A model generated the notes under the pieces. The model was not told the DNA's origin, made no database searches, and saw only the letters and a list, made by a program, of their open reading frames with translations. The position numbers and the translations under genes are program-made. A stretch of DNA of 64,000 nt from Superficieibacter sp. 1612_C1. GTDB taxonomy: Bacteria > Pseudomonadota > Gammaproteobacteria > Enterobacterales > Enterobacteriaceae. The stretch covers positions 266,261 to 330,260 of the forward strand of contig NZ_JADGMI010000006.1 of assembly GCF_015234305.1 (NCBI RefSeq), written 5' to 3'. Every line of letters begins with the position of its first letter. The stretch's first letter is position 1. This document shows positions 47,646 through 59,158 of the stretch, one piece after another.

Positions 47646-48389
47646 CTATTTCCCACCTGCCAGTTCAAGAAAACTCCCCGTCACATACGACGCTTTCTCA
47701 CTCAGCAGCCAGACTATTGCCTGCGCCACCTCTTCCGGCTGGCCGCCGCGCTGCATCGGTAACGCGGATTTTACCCGGTCCACGCGCCCTGGCTCGCCGC
47801 CGGAGGCGTGCATCTCGGTATAAATCAGGCCAGGTCGCACACCGTTAACCCGAATGCCCTGCGCCGCCACTTCCAGCGCCAAACCGGTAGTTAACGTATC
47901 CACCGCCCCTTTAGAGGCGGCGTAATCGACATATTCTCCCGGTGCTCCTAACCGTGACGCGGCGGAAGAGACGTTAACGATCGCCCCACCCTGCCCGCCA
48001 TGCCGGTGCGACATCCGCTTTACCGCCTCACGACAGCAGAGAAAGTAGCCTGTCACGTTTGTCGCCAGCACGCGATTGATACGGCTGGCGTCAAGATCCT
48101 CAATCGTACACTGCTGAAACAAAATCCCTGCGTTATTCACCAGCGCGGTCAGCGGCTCGCCTGTGCGGTCGATAGCGTCAAACATCGCCATCACCTGCGA
48201 TTCATCGCTGATATCCGCACGCACGGCGAACGCGCGGCCACCCTGCTCAGTTATCGCTTCAACAACCCCGGTCGCCGCCTGAATATTGTGATGATAATTT
48301 ACCGCTACCGTATAGCCCTCACCCGCCAGCTGTAACGCGGTCGCGCGTCCAATCCCCCGGCTGCCACCGGTCACAAGTGCAATGCCCAT
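47646..48389 (-). CDS. ygfF: Short-chain dehydrogenase YgfF
   Basis: SDR-family oxidoreductase of 247 residues, as in E. coli YgfF. The cofactor site is TGGSRGIGRAT, then NNAG, and the catalytic Tyr-Lys lie in YVDYAASKGAV. Substrate is unknown. AGGAGG precedes the start. It lies immediately downstream of the gcv terminator. Confidence 0.95.
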   Translation of the reverse strand: MGIALVTGGSRGIGRATALQLAGEGYTVAVNYHHNIQAATGVVEAITEQGGRAFAVRADISDESQVMAMFDAIDRTGEPLTALVNNAGILFQQCTIEDLDASRINRVLATNVTGYFLCCREAVKRMSHRHGGQGGAIVNVSSAASRLGAPGEYVDYAASKGAVDTLTTGLALEVAAQGIRVNGVRPGLIYTEMHASGGEPGRVDRVKSALPMQRGGQPEEVAQAIVWLLSEKASYVTGSFLELAGGK

Positions 48390-48405
48390 CTATCCTCCTG
48401 AAAAT

Positions 48406-48437
48406 AAAAAAACCGGGTAGCGCTGACGCTTACCCGG
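48406..48437 (-). terminator. gcvTHP operon terminator
   Basis: Minus-strand CCGGGTA and TACCCGG arms with an 11-nt loop are followed by seven Ts, 20 nt after the gcvP stop. It separates gcvP from ygfF. Confidence 0.85.
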
Positions 48438-48458
48438 CTTGTCATACTGTAGCCTCTA

Positions 48459-51332
48459 TTACTGATATTCGCTCAGCGGCACACAGGAGCAGAATAAATT
48501 ACGGTCGCCGTAGACATCATCAAGGCGTTTCACCGTCGGCCAGTATTTATTAACCGAGCCTGCCGGGAAGACCGCCTCTTCACGGGTATAACCATGCGCC
48601 CACTCTGTCACCAGCTCACGCTGCGTGTGCGGAGCGTTGACCAGCGGGTTATCCTCCAGCGTCCATTCGCCTTTCTGCACGCGATCGATCTCCGCGCGGA
48701 TCGCCAGCATCGCCTCAATAAAGCGATCCAGCTCCATCTGGCTTTCTGACTCGGTCGGCTCCACCATCAGTGTACCCGCAACCGGGAAGGACATGGTTGG
48801 CGCGTGGAATCCATAGTCAATCAGGCGTTTGGCGATGTCCAGCTCGCTAATACCGGTGGCCTCCTTCAGCGGACGAATATCGAGAATACATTCGTGCGCC
48901 ACGCGACCGTCGCGGCCGGTATACAGCACCGGGAAAGCCTCTTTCAGACGGCTGGCAACATAGTTGGCATTCAGAATCGCCACCTGGCTTGCCTGCTTCA
49001 GCCCTTCCGCGCCCATCATGCGGATGTACATCCAGCTAATCGGCAGTATGGATGCGCTGCCGAACGGTGCCGCAGAAACCGCGCCCTGACGAGTGAGCAT
49101 ACCCTCGATTTGCACCACGCTATGACCCGGAACAAACGGAGCCAGATGCGCTTTCACGCCAATCGGTCCCATACCCGGACCGCCGCCGCCGTGCGGGATG
49201 CAGAAGGTTTTATGCAGGTTAAGATGGGAGACATCCGCGCCGATAAAGCCCGGTGAGGTGATGCCCACCTGGGCATTCATGTTCGCGCCATCAAGATAAA
49301 CCTGGCCGCCGAACTGGTGCACGATGTCGCAGACTTCGCGAATGGTCTCTTCATACACGCCGTGAGTGGAGGGATAGGTCACCATGATGCAGGAGAGGTT
49401 GTCGCTCGACTGCTCCGCTTTCGCGCGCAGGTCGTTAAGATCGATGTTGCCGTTTTTATCACAGGCGACCACCACCACGCGCATACCCGCCATCTGCGCG
49501 GAGGCCGGGTTAGTGCCGTGGGCGGAACTCGGGATCAGGCAGATATCACGGTGCCCTTCGTTGCGGCTTTCGTGATAGTGGCGGATCGCCAGCAGACCCG
49601 CGTACTCACCCTGCGCGCCGGAGTTAGGCTGCATACAGAGCGCATCGTAGCCGGTCAGTTTGACCAGCCAGTCGGAAAGCTGGTTGATCATCTGATGATA
49701 CCCTTCGGCCTGATCCGCCGGGCAGAACGGATGCAGCTCGGCAAATTCCGGCCAGGTGATAGGGATCATTTCCGCGGCGGCGTTGAGCTTCATGGTGCAG
49801 GAGCCGAGCGGGATCATCGCCTGATTCAGCGCCAGATCTTTGCGCTCCAGCGAGTGCATATAACGCATCATCTCGGTTTCGCTGTGATAACGATTGAAGA
49901 CCGGATGCGTCAGGATTGCGTCGTCGCGCAGCATGGCGGCGGGAATGGCGCGGCTGTCATGGGCAACGTCTTTATCCAGCGCGTCGATATCCAGCCCGTG
50001 ATCGTCGCCAAGGAGAACGGCAAACAGCGCCAGCACGTTGTCACGGGTGGTGCTTTCATCCAGGGTGATGCCTACCGCGTTGTGAATGTCGCTGCGCAGG
50101 TTGATTTCTGCCGCGTCGGCACGCGCCAGCACGGCCGCTTTATCCGCGACGTCAACGCAGAGGGTATCGAAATAGTGGGCGTGGCGTAGTTTCAGACCTT
50201 TTTGCTGCAAGCCGGTCGCCAGGATATCGGTGAGGCGGTGGATACGATTCGCAATCCGTTTCAGCCCAACCGGTCCGTGATAAACGGCATACAGGCTGGC
50301 AATGTTTGCCAGTAGCACCTGCGAGGTACAAATGTTGGAGTTGGCTTTCTCGCGGCGAATATGTTGCTCGCGGGTCTGCATTGCCATGCGCAGTGCCGTG
50401 TTGCCTGCGGCATCTTTCGACACGCCAATGATTCGCCCCGGCATGGAGCGTTTAAATTCGTCCTTCGCCGCAAAGAAAGCGGCATGTGGGCCGCCGTAGC
50501 CCATCGGCACGCCAAAACGCTGCGCCGAGCCGAAGACGATATCCGCGCCCTGCTTGCCCGGCGCGGTCAGCAGCACCAGCGCCATAAAATCGGCGGCCAC
50601 GCTGACGATAATTTTGCGTGATTTCAGTTCGCCAATCAGCGCGCTGTAATCGTGGATTTCCCCGGTGGTGCCGACCTGTTGCAGCAGTACGCCAAAGACA
50701 TCCTGATGATCCAGCACTTTATCCGCATCATCGACAATCACGTCAAAACCAAAGGTTCCGGCACGAGTGCGCACCACGTCCAGCGTTTGCGGATGCACAT
50801 CGGCGGCCACGAAGAAGCGGTTGGCGTTTTTCAGCTTGCTAATGCGTTTTGCCATCGCCATCGCTTCTGCGGCGGCGGTTGCTTCGTCCAGCAGCGAGGC
50901 GGACGCCATCTCCAGCCCGGTCAGATCCAGCGTCACCTGCTGGAAGTTAAGCAGCGCTTCCAGACGGCCCTGAGAGACTTCCGGCTGATAGGGCGTGTAG
51001 GCGGTGTACCAGCCAGGGTTTTCCAGCATGTTGCGCAGGATCACCGGCGGTAATTGAACGTTGGTGTAACCCATGCCGATGTAAGTCGTGAAGCGCTTAT
51101 TGCGGCGGGCAATGGCCCTGAGTTCCGCCAGCGCGGCGTGTTCGGTCGCGGCATCACCCACCTGCGGCGGGGTAGCAAGCTGGATGTCTTTTGGCACAAT
51201 CTGGCCGATCAGCGCGTCCAGCGACGCGGCACCCACGGCATTCAGCATAGCCTGCTGTTGCGTGGCATCCGGTCCGATATGGCGTTCAATGAAAGCGCCG
51301 CTGTTTTCAAGCTGACTTAACGTCTGGGTCAT
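48459..51332 (-). CDS. gcvP: Glycine decarboxylase (P protein)
   Basis: PLP enzyme of the glycine cleavage system, 957 residues as in E. coli. It decarboxylates glycine and passes aminomethyl to the lipoyl arm of GcvH. The PLP Lys is in [16 protein letters not shown] (C-terminal half). ATG at 51332 ([10 protein letters not shown]) is chosen; upstream in-frame codons run through a REP element and are not coding. It is last in the gcvT-gcvH-gcvP operon. Confidence 0.98.
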   Translation of the reverse strand: MTQTLSQLENSGAFIERHIGPDATQQQAMLNAVGAASLDALIGQIVPKDIQLATPPQVGDAATEHAALAELRAIARRNKRFTTYIGMGYTNVQLPPVILRNMLENPGWYTAYTPYQPEVSQGRLEALLNFQQVTLDLTGLEMASASLLDEATAAAEAMAMAKRISKLKNANRFFVAADVHPQTLDVVRTRAGTFGFDVIVDDADKVLDHQDVFGVLLQQVGTTGEIHDYSALIGELKSRKIIVSVAADFMALVLLTAPGKQGADIVFGSAQRFGVPMGYGGPHAAFFAAKDEFKRSMPGRIIGVSKDAAGNTALRMAMQTREQHIRREKANSNICTSQVLLANIASLYAVYHGPVGLKRIANRIHRLTDILATGLQQKGLKLRHAHYFDTLCVDVADKAAVLARADAAEINLRSDIHNAVGITLDESTTRDNVLALFAVLLGDDHGLDIDALDKDVAHDSRAIPAAMLRDDAILTHPVFNRYHSETEMMRYMHSLERKDLALNQAMIPLGSCTMKLNAAAEMIPITWPEFAELHPFCPADQAEGYHQMINQLSDWLVKLTGYDALCMQPNSGAQGEYAGLLAIRHYHESRNEGHRDICLIPSSAHGTNPASAQMAGMRVVVVACDKNGNIDLNDLRAKAEQSSDNLSCIMVTYPSTHGVYEETIREVCDIVHQFGGQVYLDGANMNAQVGITSPGFIGADVSHLNLHKTFCIPHGGGGPGMGPIGVKAHLAPFVPGHSVVQIEGMLTRQGAVSAAPFGSASILPISWMYIRMMGAEGLKQASQVAILNANYVASRLKEAFPVLYTGRDGRVAHECILDIRPLKEATGISELDIAKRLIDYGFHAPTMSFPVAGTLMVEPTESESQMELDRFIEAMLAIRAEIDRVQKGEWTLEDNPLVNAPHTQRELVTEWAHGYTREEAVFPAGSVNKYWPTVKRLDDVYGDRNLFCSCVPLSEYQ

Positions 51333-51375
51333 GAGCGAGGGTTCCTGAAACATTCGGTGAATGGTGGTTATTTTT

Positions 51376-51479
51376 GGCCGGATGCCCGGTGGCGCTACGC
51401 TTACCGGGCCTACGGGTTGTGTCCTGTTCGGCGTTGTACCCGGTTTGCAGGCCGGATAAGCGGCAGCGCTATCCGGCAA
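51376..51479. repeat. REP pair inside the gcv operon
   Basis: Two REP palindromes (about 51376-51413 and 51450-51478) lie between gcvH and gcvP. Their position suggests processing or differential stability of the gcvTH part of the message. Confidence 0.8.
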
Positions 51480-51486
51480 TGAAGGC

Positions 51487-51876
51487 TTATTCGTCTTCTA
51501 ACAGCGCGTCGTAGGCGGTGGCGTCCAGCAGCGCGTCAATTTCGGTTTCGTCACTGGCTTTGATTTTGAAAATCCAGCCGCCGGCATATGGCTCGCTGTT
51601 GACCAGCTCAGGGGAGTCGCCCAGCGCGTCGTTTACCGCGACAATTTCACCGCTAATCGGTGCATAAATATCGGAGGCGGCTTTCACCGACTCCGCCACC
51701 GCGCAGTCATCGCCAGCGCTAACGGTCGCGCCAACGTCCGGTAGATCGACAAACACCATGTCGCCCAGCAGCTCTTGCGCATGTTCAGTAATGCCGACGG
51801 TGTAAGAACCGTCCGCCTCTTTGCGCAGCCATTCGTGTTCTTTACTGTATTTCAGTTCCGCAGGTACGTTGCTCAT
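51487..51876 (-). CDS. gcvH: Glycine cleavage H protein
   Basis: Lipoyl carrier protein of 129 residues. The lipoylated Lys lies in [13 protein letters not shown] (about K65). It shuttles the aminomethyl group between P, T and L proteins. It sits 22 nt after gcvT. Confidence 0.98.
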   Translation of the reverse strand: MSNVPAELKYSKEHEWLRKEADGSYTVGITEHAQELLGDMVFVDLPDVGATVSAGDDCAVAESVKAASDIYAPISGEIVAVNDALGDSPELVNSEPYAGGWIFKIKASDETEIDALLDATAYDALLEDE

Positions 51877-51898
51877 CGCTCATTCTCCAAAAAGTACA

Positions 51899-52993
51899 TT
51901 ACGCAACGGCGTTGCCGTTACGAACAAAAACAGGTTTCGTGACCTTAACCGGCATTTCCCGGTTGCGAATTTGCACAATCGCCGTGTCGCCAATGCCTGC
52001 CGGAACACGTGCCAGCGCGATGCTGTAGCCCAGCGTCGGGGAAAAGGTGCCGCTGGTGATAACGCCTTCCTGCGGGTTACCCTGCGCGTCGGTAAAGCGC
52101 ACCGGTAGTTCATTACGCAGCACGCCTTTTTCGGTCATCACCAGGCCGACCAGTTGTTCGGTGCCTCTTTCACGCTGTAATTCCAGCGCTTCACGGCCAA
52201 TAAAATCGCGATCGGCGGGTTCCCAGGCGATAGTCCAGCCCATATTCGCCGCCAGCGGAGAGACGCCTTCGTCCATCTCCTGACCGTAGAGGTTCATGCC
52301 CGCTTCAAGACGCAGCGTGTCGCGCGCGCCCAGCCCGCAGGGTTTAACCCCCGCATCGACCAGCGCACGCCAGAAATCCGCCGCCTGCTCGTTGGGCAAT
52401 GCAATTTCATAGCCTGCTTCGCCGGTATAACCGGTGGTCGCAATAAAATACTCTCCCGCCTGTACGCCAAAAAACGGCTTCATGCCAGCCACCGCCTGAC
52501 GCTGCTCTTCAGTAAACAGCGTGGCCGCTTTCGCCTGCGCATTTGGCCCCTGGACCGCAATCAGGGACAGGTCGTCGCGCACGGTAATATCGATGGCGTA
52601 AGAGTCGGCGTGCTGGGTGATCCAGGCGAGGTCTTTTTCACGGGTGGCGGAGTTAACGACCAGGCGGAAGAACTCTTCCGTGAAGTAATAGACAATAAGG
52701 TCGTCAATCACACCGCCGGACGCATTGAGCATACCGGAATAGAGCGCCTTACCGGGTTTCGTCAGTTTTGCCACATCGTTGGCCAGCAGATAGCGCAAAA
52801 ACTCCCGGGTACGGCTACCGCGAAGATCGACGATAGTCATATGCGAGACGTCGAACATACCGGCATCGGTACGCACCGCGTGGTGCTCATCAATCTGGGA
52901 GCCGTAATGCAGCGGCATCATCCAGCCGTGAAAATCCACCATCCGCGCGCCGCACTGGGTGTGTTGTTCATATAACGGAGTCTGTTGAGCCAT
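51899..52993 (-). CDS. gcvT: Aminomethyltransferase (T protein)
   Basis: Transfers the aminomethyl carbon to tetrahydrofolate and releases ammonia, 364 residues as in E. coli. The folate-binding region includes [13 protein letters not shown] and the catalytic Asp region around [13 protein letters not shown]. It is first gene of gcvTHP. Confidence 0.98.
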   Translation of the reverse strand: MAQQTPLYEQHTQCGARMVDFHGWMMPLHYGSQIDEHHAVRTDAGMFDVSHMTIVDLRGSRTREFLRYLLANDVAKLTKPGKALYSGMLNASGGVIDDLIVYYFTEEFFRLVVNSATREKDLAWITQHADSYAIDITVRDDLSLIAVQGPNAQAKAATLFTEEQRQAVAGMKPFFGVQAGEYFIATTGYTGEAGYEIALPNEQAADFWRALVDAGVKPCGLGARDTLRLEAGMNLYGQEMDEGVSPLAANMGWTIAWEPADRDFIGREALELQRERGTEQLVGLVMTEKGVLRNELPVRFTDAQGNPQEGVITSGTFSPTLGYSIALARVPAGIGDTAIVQIRNREMPVKVTKPVFVRNGNAVA

Positions 52994-53369
52994 CTTTTCC
53001 TCATCAAATCAGCCGGGTTTCGCCAGCGAAACGGTGGCGACGCAAACGTTCTCTTTGGTCTGAACTTACCACCGAACCCCGGCGTAAACCATAAGCTAAA
53101 GAAGGTCATCACATTAGCTTATGACCAAAACGCACGTAAAACGCTACAGATTTTTACACTGCTAAAAAGATTAACAGCCAGATAAAGAGATGATTGGAGG
53201 GTTTCTTTTACGTGAATAGTGATATTAAAAATGGAAAACCTGGCAAAAATTCCTCAGGCATAAATTCATGACATTATAAAAAGTAATGCGAAAAAAAGCG
53301 TGAAATTAGAATTTCTCAAATGAGGTGAGATATCCCGGCGCAAAGGCCGGGAAGAAAAGTGTGACCCAG
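52994..53369 (-). promoter_or_regulatory. gcvT upstream region
   Basis: A 376-nt AT-rich gene-free stretch lies between gcvT and ubiI. In E. coli this region binds GcvA, Lrp, CRP and PurR. I did not assign individual sites. A GC-rich palindrome (CCCGGC..GCCGGG, about 53334-53351) lies just beyond the ubiI stop. Confidence 0.5.
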
Positions 53370-54572
53370 TTAACGTAACCAGTCAGGGAGATCGTTTACT
53401 CCCATCGCCTGACGGATGAGCTGGGGTTTCACGCCGGGCAGCGTGTCGGCCATTTTCAGGCCAATATCGCGTAGTAGCTTTTTCGCCGGATTATGCCCGG
53501 CGAAGAGTTCGCGAAATCCCTGCATGCTGGCCAGCATCAGCGCGGCGCTGTGCTTCCGACTGCGTTCAAAGCGGCGTAAATACATGTACTGCCCGATATC
53601 TTTACCCTGCTGATTAAGACGGCGCAGTTCACCGATCAGTTCCGCCGCATCCATAAAGCCGAGATTAACCCCCTGTCCGGCCAGGGGATGAATGGTATGG
53701 GCAGCATCACCAACCAGCGCCAGACGGTGCGCGGCAAACTGGCGCGCATAGCGACCGGTCAACGGGAAAACCTGGCGTTCGCTCTCCACGCTGCACAGCC
53801 CCAGACGATGATCAAAAGCAACGGTTAATGCCTGATTAAATTCTGTGTTTTCAGCCTGCTGCATCCGCGCGGCCTCGTCAGGTGCCAGCGACCAGACGAT
53901 AGAACACAAGTGCGGATCGCTAAGCGGCAGGAACGCCAGAATGCCCTCGCCGTGAAAGACCTGACGCGCCACGCCCTGATGCGGCTCGGCGGTACGGATG
54001 GTCGCCACCAGCGCATGATGGTTATAGTCCCAGAAGGTCAGCGGAATATCGGCTTTGTCGCGCAGCCAGGAGTGAGCGCCATCCGCCCCCACCACCAGCC
54101 GGGCGGTCAACATGCTGCCATCTTTCAGATTCAGGAAGACCTCGTTCTCGCCCCACGCTACCTGCTGTAACTCTGCCGGGGCGATCAACGTCACGTCCTG
54201 GCACTGTTGCGCTTTTTGCCACAGCGCATAATGAATGACGTCATTTTCAATAATATGACCAAGATGAGTATGACCCATGCTGCGATCGTCAAAGCGGATA
54301 TGGCCGAAGCTGTCCTTCTCCCACACTTCCATGCCGTGATAGCAGCTGGCACGTTGTTCGATAACAGAAGACCATACGCCCAGATGGGTGAGCAGCTTTT
54401 CACTGGCCGCGTTAATGGCCGATACGCGTAGCGCATGGGGCGCATGCATCTCTGGTTTTTGGATCGTTTTTTGTTCCAGTACGGCCACGCGCAGGCCGCT
54501 GCCCTGAAGACCGCAGGCAATCGCCAGCCCGACCATTCCCCCGCCAACAATCGCTACGTCAACACTTTGCAC
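53370..54572 (-). CDS. ubiI: 2-octaprenylphenol 5-hydroxylase UbiI
   Basis: FAD monooxygenase of 400 residues that carries out C5 hydroxylation in aerobic ubiquinone synthesis. Motifs: GGGMVGLAIACGL (FAD), GADGAHSWLR and the second FAD motif LVGDAAHTIHPLAGQGVNLG. Last gene of the ygfB-pepP-ubiH-ubiI unit. Confidence 0.97.
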   Translation of the reverse strand: MQSVDVAIVGGGMVGLAIACGLQGSGLRVAVLEQKTIQKPEMHAPHALRVSAINAASEKLLTHLGVWSSVIEQRASCYHGMEVWEKDSFGHIRFDDRSMGHTHLGHIIENDVIHYALWQKAQQCQDVTLIAPAELQQVAWGENEVFLNLKDGSMLTARLVVGADGAHSWLRDKADIPLTFWDYNHHALVATIRTAEPHQGVARQVFHGEGILAFLPLSDPHLCSIVWSLAPDEAARMQQAENTEFNQALTVAFDHRLGLCSVESERQVFPLTGRYARQFAAHRLALVGDAAHTIHPLAGQGVNLGFMDAAELIGELRRLNQQGKDIGQYMYLRRFERSRKHSAALMLASMQGFRELFAGHNPAKKLLRDIGLKMADTLPGVKPQLIRQAMGVNDLPDWLR

Positions 54573-54625
54573 AGTTCTACTCCTGAAGCCTGATTCGGCA
54601 GGCGAGATGGTTTGAATAAGATAGC

Positions 54626-55792
54626 TTAGCGGGTAACCCAGCCCAGCGTGCGGCGGGCCAGCATGTCACGGACTGGAGAGCACCCTTCCATCGCCATCAG
54701 TCCCACGTTACGTCCGGCAACCAGCGGCAACCAGCGGTTAGCAAACAGATGTACCAGCCCGTCGGTGACACCGATGGTGGCGGCTTTATCTGTGCTGCGG
54801 CGGTCACGATAGCGGCAGAGCGTAGCGTAGCTGCCGGGATCGTCTGCCTGCGCCAGCGTCTCCGCCAGACTCATCACATCGCGCAGGCCAAGGTTAAAGC
54901 CCTGTCCGGCAATGGGGTGCAGCGTTTGCGCAGCGTTCCCCACCAGCGCCAGCCGATGCGAAATACACGCTGAAGCGGTGGAAAGTGCGAGCGGATAGGC
55001 TGCCCGCTGTCCGGCATGGGTAATACGCCCCAGCCGCCAGCCGAACGCACGCTGTAATTCGTCACAAAATTGCGCATCGGACCACGACATGACCTCGTCG
55101 CGGCGTTCGAGAGGATGGCACCAGACCAGCGAGCTGCGTCCGGCGGACATTGGCAACATGGCGAGGGGGCCGTCTGGCGTAAAACGTTCAAACGCACGCC
55201 CCTGATGAGCCAGCGCAGTGGTGACGTTGGCAATTACCGCTATCTGCTGATAAGGCTGTTGCTGCCACTGGATCCCACACTGCGCCCCGAGGGAAGAACG
55301 AGAACCATCGGCGGCCACCAGCAGGCTCCCTTTCAGCGTCTCACCGTTATCCAGCGTGACGCTGACATCATCCTGACTTCGCGCCATGCTGACGACGCTC
55401 GCAGGACAGTGCAGCGTGACGCCGGGCGCTTTACGCAGGAGCGTAAACAGATGCTGACCAACGTCATGAAGTTCCACCACCTGCCCCAGCGCCGGAATCG
55501 CATAATCGCTGGCGTCCAGCATCACCGCACCTGCATGACCGCGATCGCTGACGTGGACCGTGTTAATCGGCGTAGCGCTGCGGGCAATGGCCTGCCAGAC
55601 GCCGATACGCGCCAGTTGCTCGCAGGTTCCTGCGGCCAGCGCGATGGCCCGCGCGTCAAAGCCCGGATGGGCTGCCGCGTCAGGCGCGACCGCCTCGATC
55701 AGATGGACCGCCAGCGCCCCCTGAGTTAAGTGTGATATCGCCAGCGCCAGCGTTGCGCCGGTCATGCCGCCGCCTACAATAATCACGCTCAT
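54626..55792 (-). CDS. ubiH: 2-octaprenyl-6-methoxyphenol hydroxylase UbiH
   Basis: FAD monooxygenase of 388 residues (392 in E. coli) for C1 hydroxylation in ubiquinone synthesis. Motifs are GGGMTGATLALA, AADGSRSSLG and LVGNAAQTLHPIAGQGFNLG. Its ATG overlaps the pepP stop by four bases. Confidence 0.97.
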   Translation of the reverse strand: MSVIIVGGGMTGATLALAISHLTQGALAVHLIEAVAPDAAAHPGFDARAIALAAGTCEQLARIGVWQAIARSATPINTVHVSDRGHAGAVMLDASDYAIPALGQVVELHDVGQHLFTLLRKAPGVTLHCPASVVSMARSQDDVSVTLDNGETLKGSLLVAADGSRSSLGAQCGIQWQQQPYQQIAVIANVTTALAHQGRAFERFTPDGPLAMLPMSAGRSSLVWCHPLERRDEVMSWSDAQFCDELQRAFGWRLGRITHAGQRAAYPLALSTASACISHRLALVGNAAQTLHPIAGQGFNLGLRDVMSLAETLAQADDPGSYATLCRYRDRRSTDKAATIGVTDGLVHLFANRWLPLVAGRNVGLMAMEGCSPVRDMLARRTLGWVTR

Positions 55793-57105
55793 TGTTCGCG
55801 CGCCGCCGCCATTAAGGCCTCGATATCGTCGGCTTTTTTCACTACGCGATCGGTGAGATTTTCATTGCCCGACGCGGTGATCACGATGTCATCTTCAATG
55901 CGAATGCCAATCCCGCGATACTGCGGCGGCACATCGGCATCCGGCGCGATATAAAGCCCCGGCTCGACGGTCAGCACCATGCCGGGTTCCAGCACCCGCG
56001 AGCGATCAACGCCATACGCGCCGACATCATGGACGTCCAGCCCCAGCCAGTGACTCAGACCGTGCATAAAGAACGGACGATGGGCGTTGCTGGCGATAAG
56101 TTCATCCACCTCGCCCTGCAAAATGCCGAGCTTCACCAGACCAGCAATCATGATGCGCACCACCTCGGTGGTCACCTCCTGCATGGTGGTTCCCGGCCGA
56201 TACAGTTTGAGCGCGGTCTCCAGCGATTCCAGCACGATATCGTAGATTTCGCGCTGCGCCGGGGAAAATTTGCCGTTCACGGGGAAGGTGCGCGTAATGT
56301 CACCCGCGTATCCCCGGTACTCGCAGCCCGCGTCGATGAGCACCAGATCGCCGTCGCGCAGTTCGCTTTCGTTTTCGGTGTAGTGCAGGATGCAGCCGTT
56401 TTCGCCGCCGCCGACGATGGTGTTATACGACGGATAACGCGCGCCGTGGCGGGTAAATTCGTGGTGAATTTCCCCTTCCAGCTGATATTCAAACATACCG
56501 GGACGGCATTGTTGCATCGCCCGAATATGCGCCAGCGCGGTGATCTCCCCGGCGCGGCGCAGCACGTCAATTTCTTCTGCCGATTTGAACAGGCGCATCT
56601 CATGTACCAGCGGACGCCAGTCGGCGATGTTGCCCGGCGCGGAGAGGTTCTGCCGCGAGCCTTTACGCAGTTTTTCCAGCGCGTTAAAGACGATCTGGTC
56701 AGCATACGCATACTCACCCTGCGCGTGCCAGACGGTATCCAGCCCGTTGAGTAATTGATAAAGCTGCGCATTAATTTCGCTGAACGCCAGCGCTCTGTCG
56801 ACACCCAATTTTTCCGGCGCGGCATCCTGACCGAGACGGCGGCCAAACCAGATCTCCGCCGTCAGATCGCGCAGGCGATTGAATAACACGCTGTGGTTGT
56901 GGGTATCATCACTTTTAATCAGCACCAGCACGGCTTCCGGTTCATTAAAACCGGTGAAGTACCAGAAGTCGCTGCTCTGGCGATACGGATACTCGGTATC
57001 GGCGCTGCGCGTGGCTTCCGGCGCGGCAAAGATCAGCGCCGCGCTGCCCGGTTGCATCTGGGCCAGAAGTGCCTGGCGACGACGGTGAAACTCCTGCTGA
57101 GTCAT
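55789..57105 (-). CDS. pepP: Xaa-Pro aminopeptidase P
   Basis: Dinuclear Mn peptidase of 438 residues that removes N-terminal residues before proline. The pita-bread domain has metal ligands in LIDAGCEYRGYAGDITRTF, HGLSHWLGLDVHD and TVEPGLY. It lies in the same operon as ubiH, 21 nt after ygfB. Confidence 0.97.
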   Translation of the reverse strand: MTQQEFHRRRQALLAQMQPGSAALIFAAPEATRSADTEYPYRQSSDFWYFTGFNEPEAVLVLIKSDDTHNHSVLFNRLRDLTAEIWFGRRLGQDAAPEKLGVDRALAFSEINAQLYQLLNGLDTVWHAQGEYAYADQIVFNALEKLRKGSRQNLSAPGNIADWRPLVHEMRLFKSAEEIDVLRRAGEITALAHIRAMQQCRPGMFEYQLEGEIHHEFTRHGARYPSYNTIVGGGENGCILHYTENESELRDGDLVLIDAGCEYRGYAGDITRTFPVNGKFSPAQREIYDIVLESLETALKLYRPGTTMQEVTTEVVRIMIAGLVKLGILQGEVDELIASNAHRPFFMHGLSHWLGLDVHDVGAYGVDRSRVLEPGMVLTVEPGLYIAPDADVPPQYRGIGIRIEDDIVITASGNENLTDRVVKKADDIEALMAAAREQ

Positions 57106-57126
57106 GATACCTCCATGAGTATTTTC

Positions 57127-58203
<1,077 letters not shown>

Positions 58204-58244
58204 CACTTTGCGATCGACTATGGTAGAGTCATCGTGAAGACAAA

Positions 58245-58428
58245 ATTTCTCTGAGATGTTTGCAAGCGGGCCAGTCCCCTGAGCCGATATTTCATACCAA
58301 CAGAATGTGGCGCTCCACGGTTGGTGAGCATGCTCGGTTCGTCCGAGAAGCCTTAAAACTGTGACGACACATTCACCTTGAACCAAGGGTTCAAGGGTTA
58401 CAGCCTGCGGCGGCATCTCGGAGATTCC
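58245..58428 (+). ncRNA. ssrS: 6S RNA
   Basis: 184-nt RNA that binds sigma70 RNA polymerase in stationary phase. It begins ATTTCTCTGAGATGTTTGCA and ends CGGCATCTCGGAGATTCC, matching E. coli 6S RNA almost base for base; the closing stem and the promoter-mimicking bulge are intact. It is located between zapA and ygfA, as expected. Confidence 0.98.
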
Positions 58429-58443
58429 CCTTCTTTTACTACC

Positions 58444-59040
58444 ATGACTGAACTTACCGTTACGTCACTCCAGCGTCAGGACATTCGCCGCCATATCAGG
58501 CAGCTTCGCCGCACCCTTTCTGTTGACCAACAAACGCATCTCGCACAACAGGCCGCCGCCCGCATGATGGCGTATCCGCCGGTCGTGATGGCGCATACCG
58601 TGGCGCTGTTTCTCTCCTTTGATGGCGAGCTCGATACCCGTCCGCTGATTGAACAACTCTGGCGCGCGGGCAAGCGGGTTTATCTTCCGGTGTTGCATCC
58701 TTTTAGTCCCGGTAATTTGCTGTTTCTGCACTACCATCCGCAGAGCGAGCTGGTGGTGAATCGTCTGAAAATCCATGAGCCGAAGCTGGACGTGCGTGAT
58801 GTGCTGCCACTGGCGCAGCTTGACGTGCTGGTCACGCCGCTGGTCGCGTTTGACGGTCAGGGGCAACGGCTGGGGATGGGCGGCGGATTTTACGATCGGA
58901 CCTTACAGAACTGGCAGCAGTATCGCTTACAGCCAGTGGGCTACGCGCATGATTGTCAGCGCGTGGAGGCGCTGCCAGTGGAGGAGTGGGATATTCCGCT
59001 GCCTGCGGTGGTCACGCCGTCTGTGCTCTGGGAGTGGTGA
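58444..59040 (+). CDS. ygfA: 5-formyltetrahydrofolate cyclo-ligase family protein
   Basis: 198-residue enzyme that converts 5-formyl-THF to 5,10-methenyl-THF. The C-terminal signature VAFDGQGQRLGMGGGFYDR is intact. ATG at 58444 fits the family N-terminus (QRQDIRRHIRQLRR); an earlier in-frame start would lie inside 6S RNA. It is co-transcribed with ssrS in E. coli. Confidence 0.95.
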   Translation: MTELTVTSLQRQDIRRHIRQLRRTLSVDQQTHLAQQAAARMMAYPPVVMAHTVALFLSFDGELDTRPLIEQLWRAGKRVYLPVLHPFSPGNLLFLHYHPQSELVVNRLKIHEPKLDVRDVLPLAQLDVLVTPLVAFDGQGQRLGMGGGFYDRTLQNWQQYRLQPVGYAHDCQRVEALPVEEWDIPLPAVVTPSVLWEW

Positions 59041-59155
59041 CCCCCCCTCACCCCTGCCCTCTCCCTGAGGGAGAGGGGGGAGATCGGCGTGCGTCTTTAC
59101 TCCGCAGGCATGTTCGGGCACGGGACTTCTCCCTCTCTCCTGGGGAGAGGGCCAG
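59041..59155. repeat. CCCTCTCCC-type palindromic repeat element
   Basis: Two hairpins, CCCTCTCCC-TGA-GGGAGAGGG (59057-59077) and CCCTCTC..GAGAGGG (59131-59151), flank a central spacer between converging ygfA and serA. This resembles dispersed intergenic repeats of enterobacteria and may serve both genes as an mRNA end. Confidence 0.7.
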
Positions 59156-59158
59156 GAC

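Noticed and set aside
58378..58443. Longer N-terminus for the 5-formyl-THF cyclo-ligase gene
   Set aside because: The extra codons lie inside 6S RNA and are explained by its structure.
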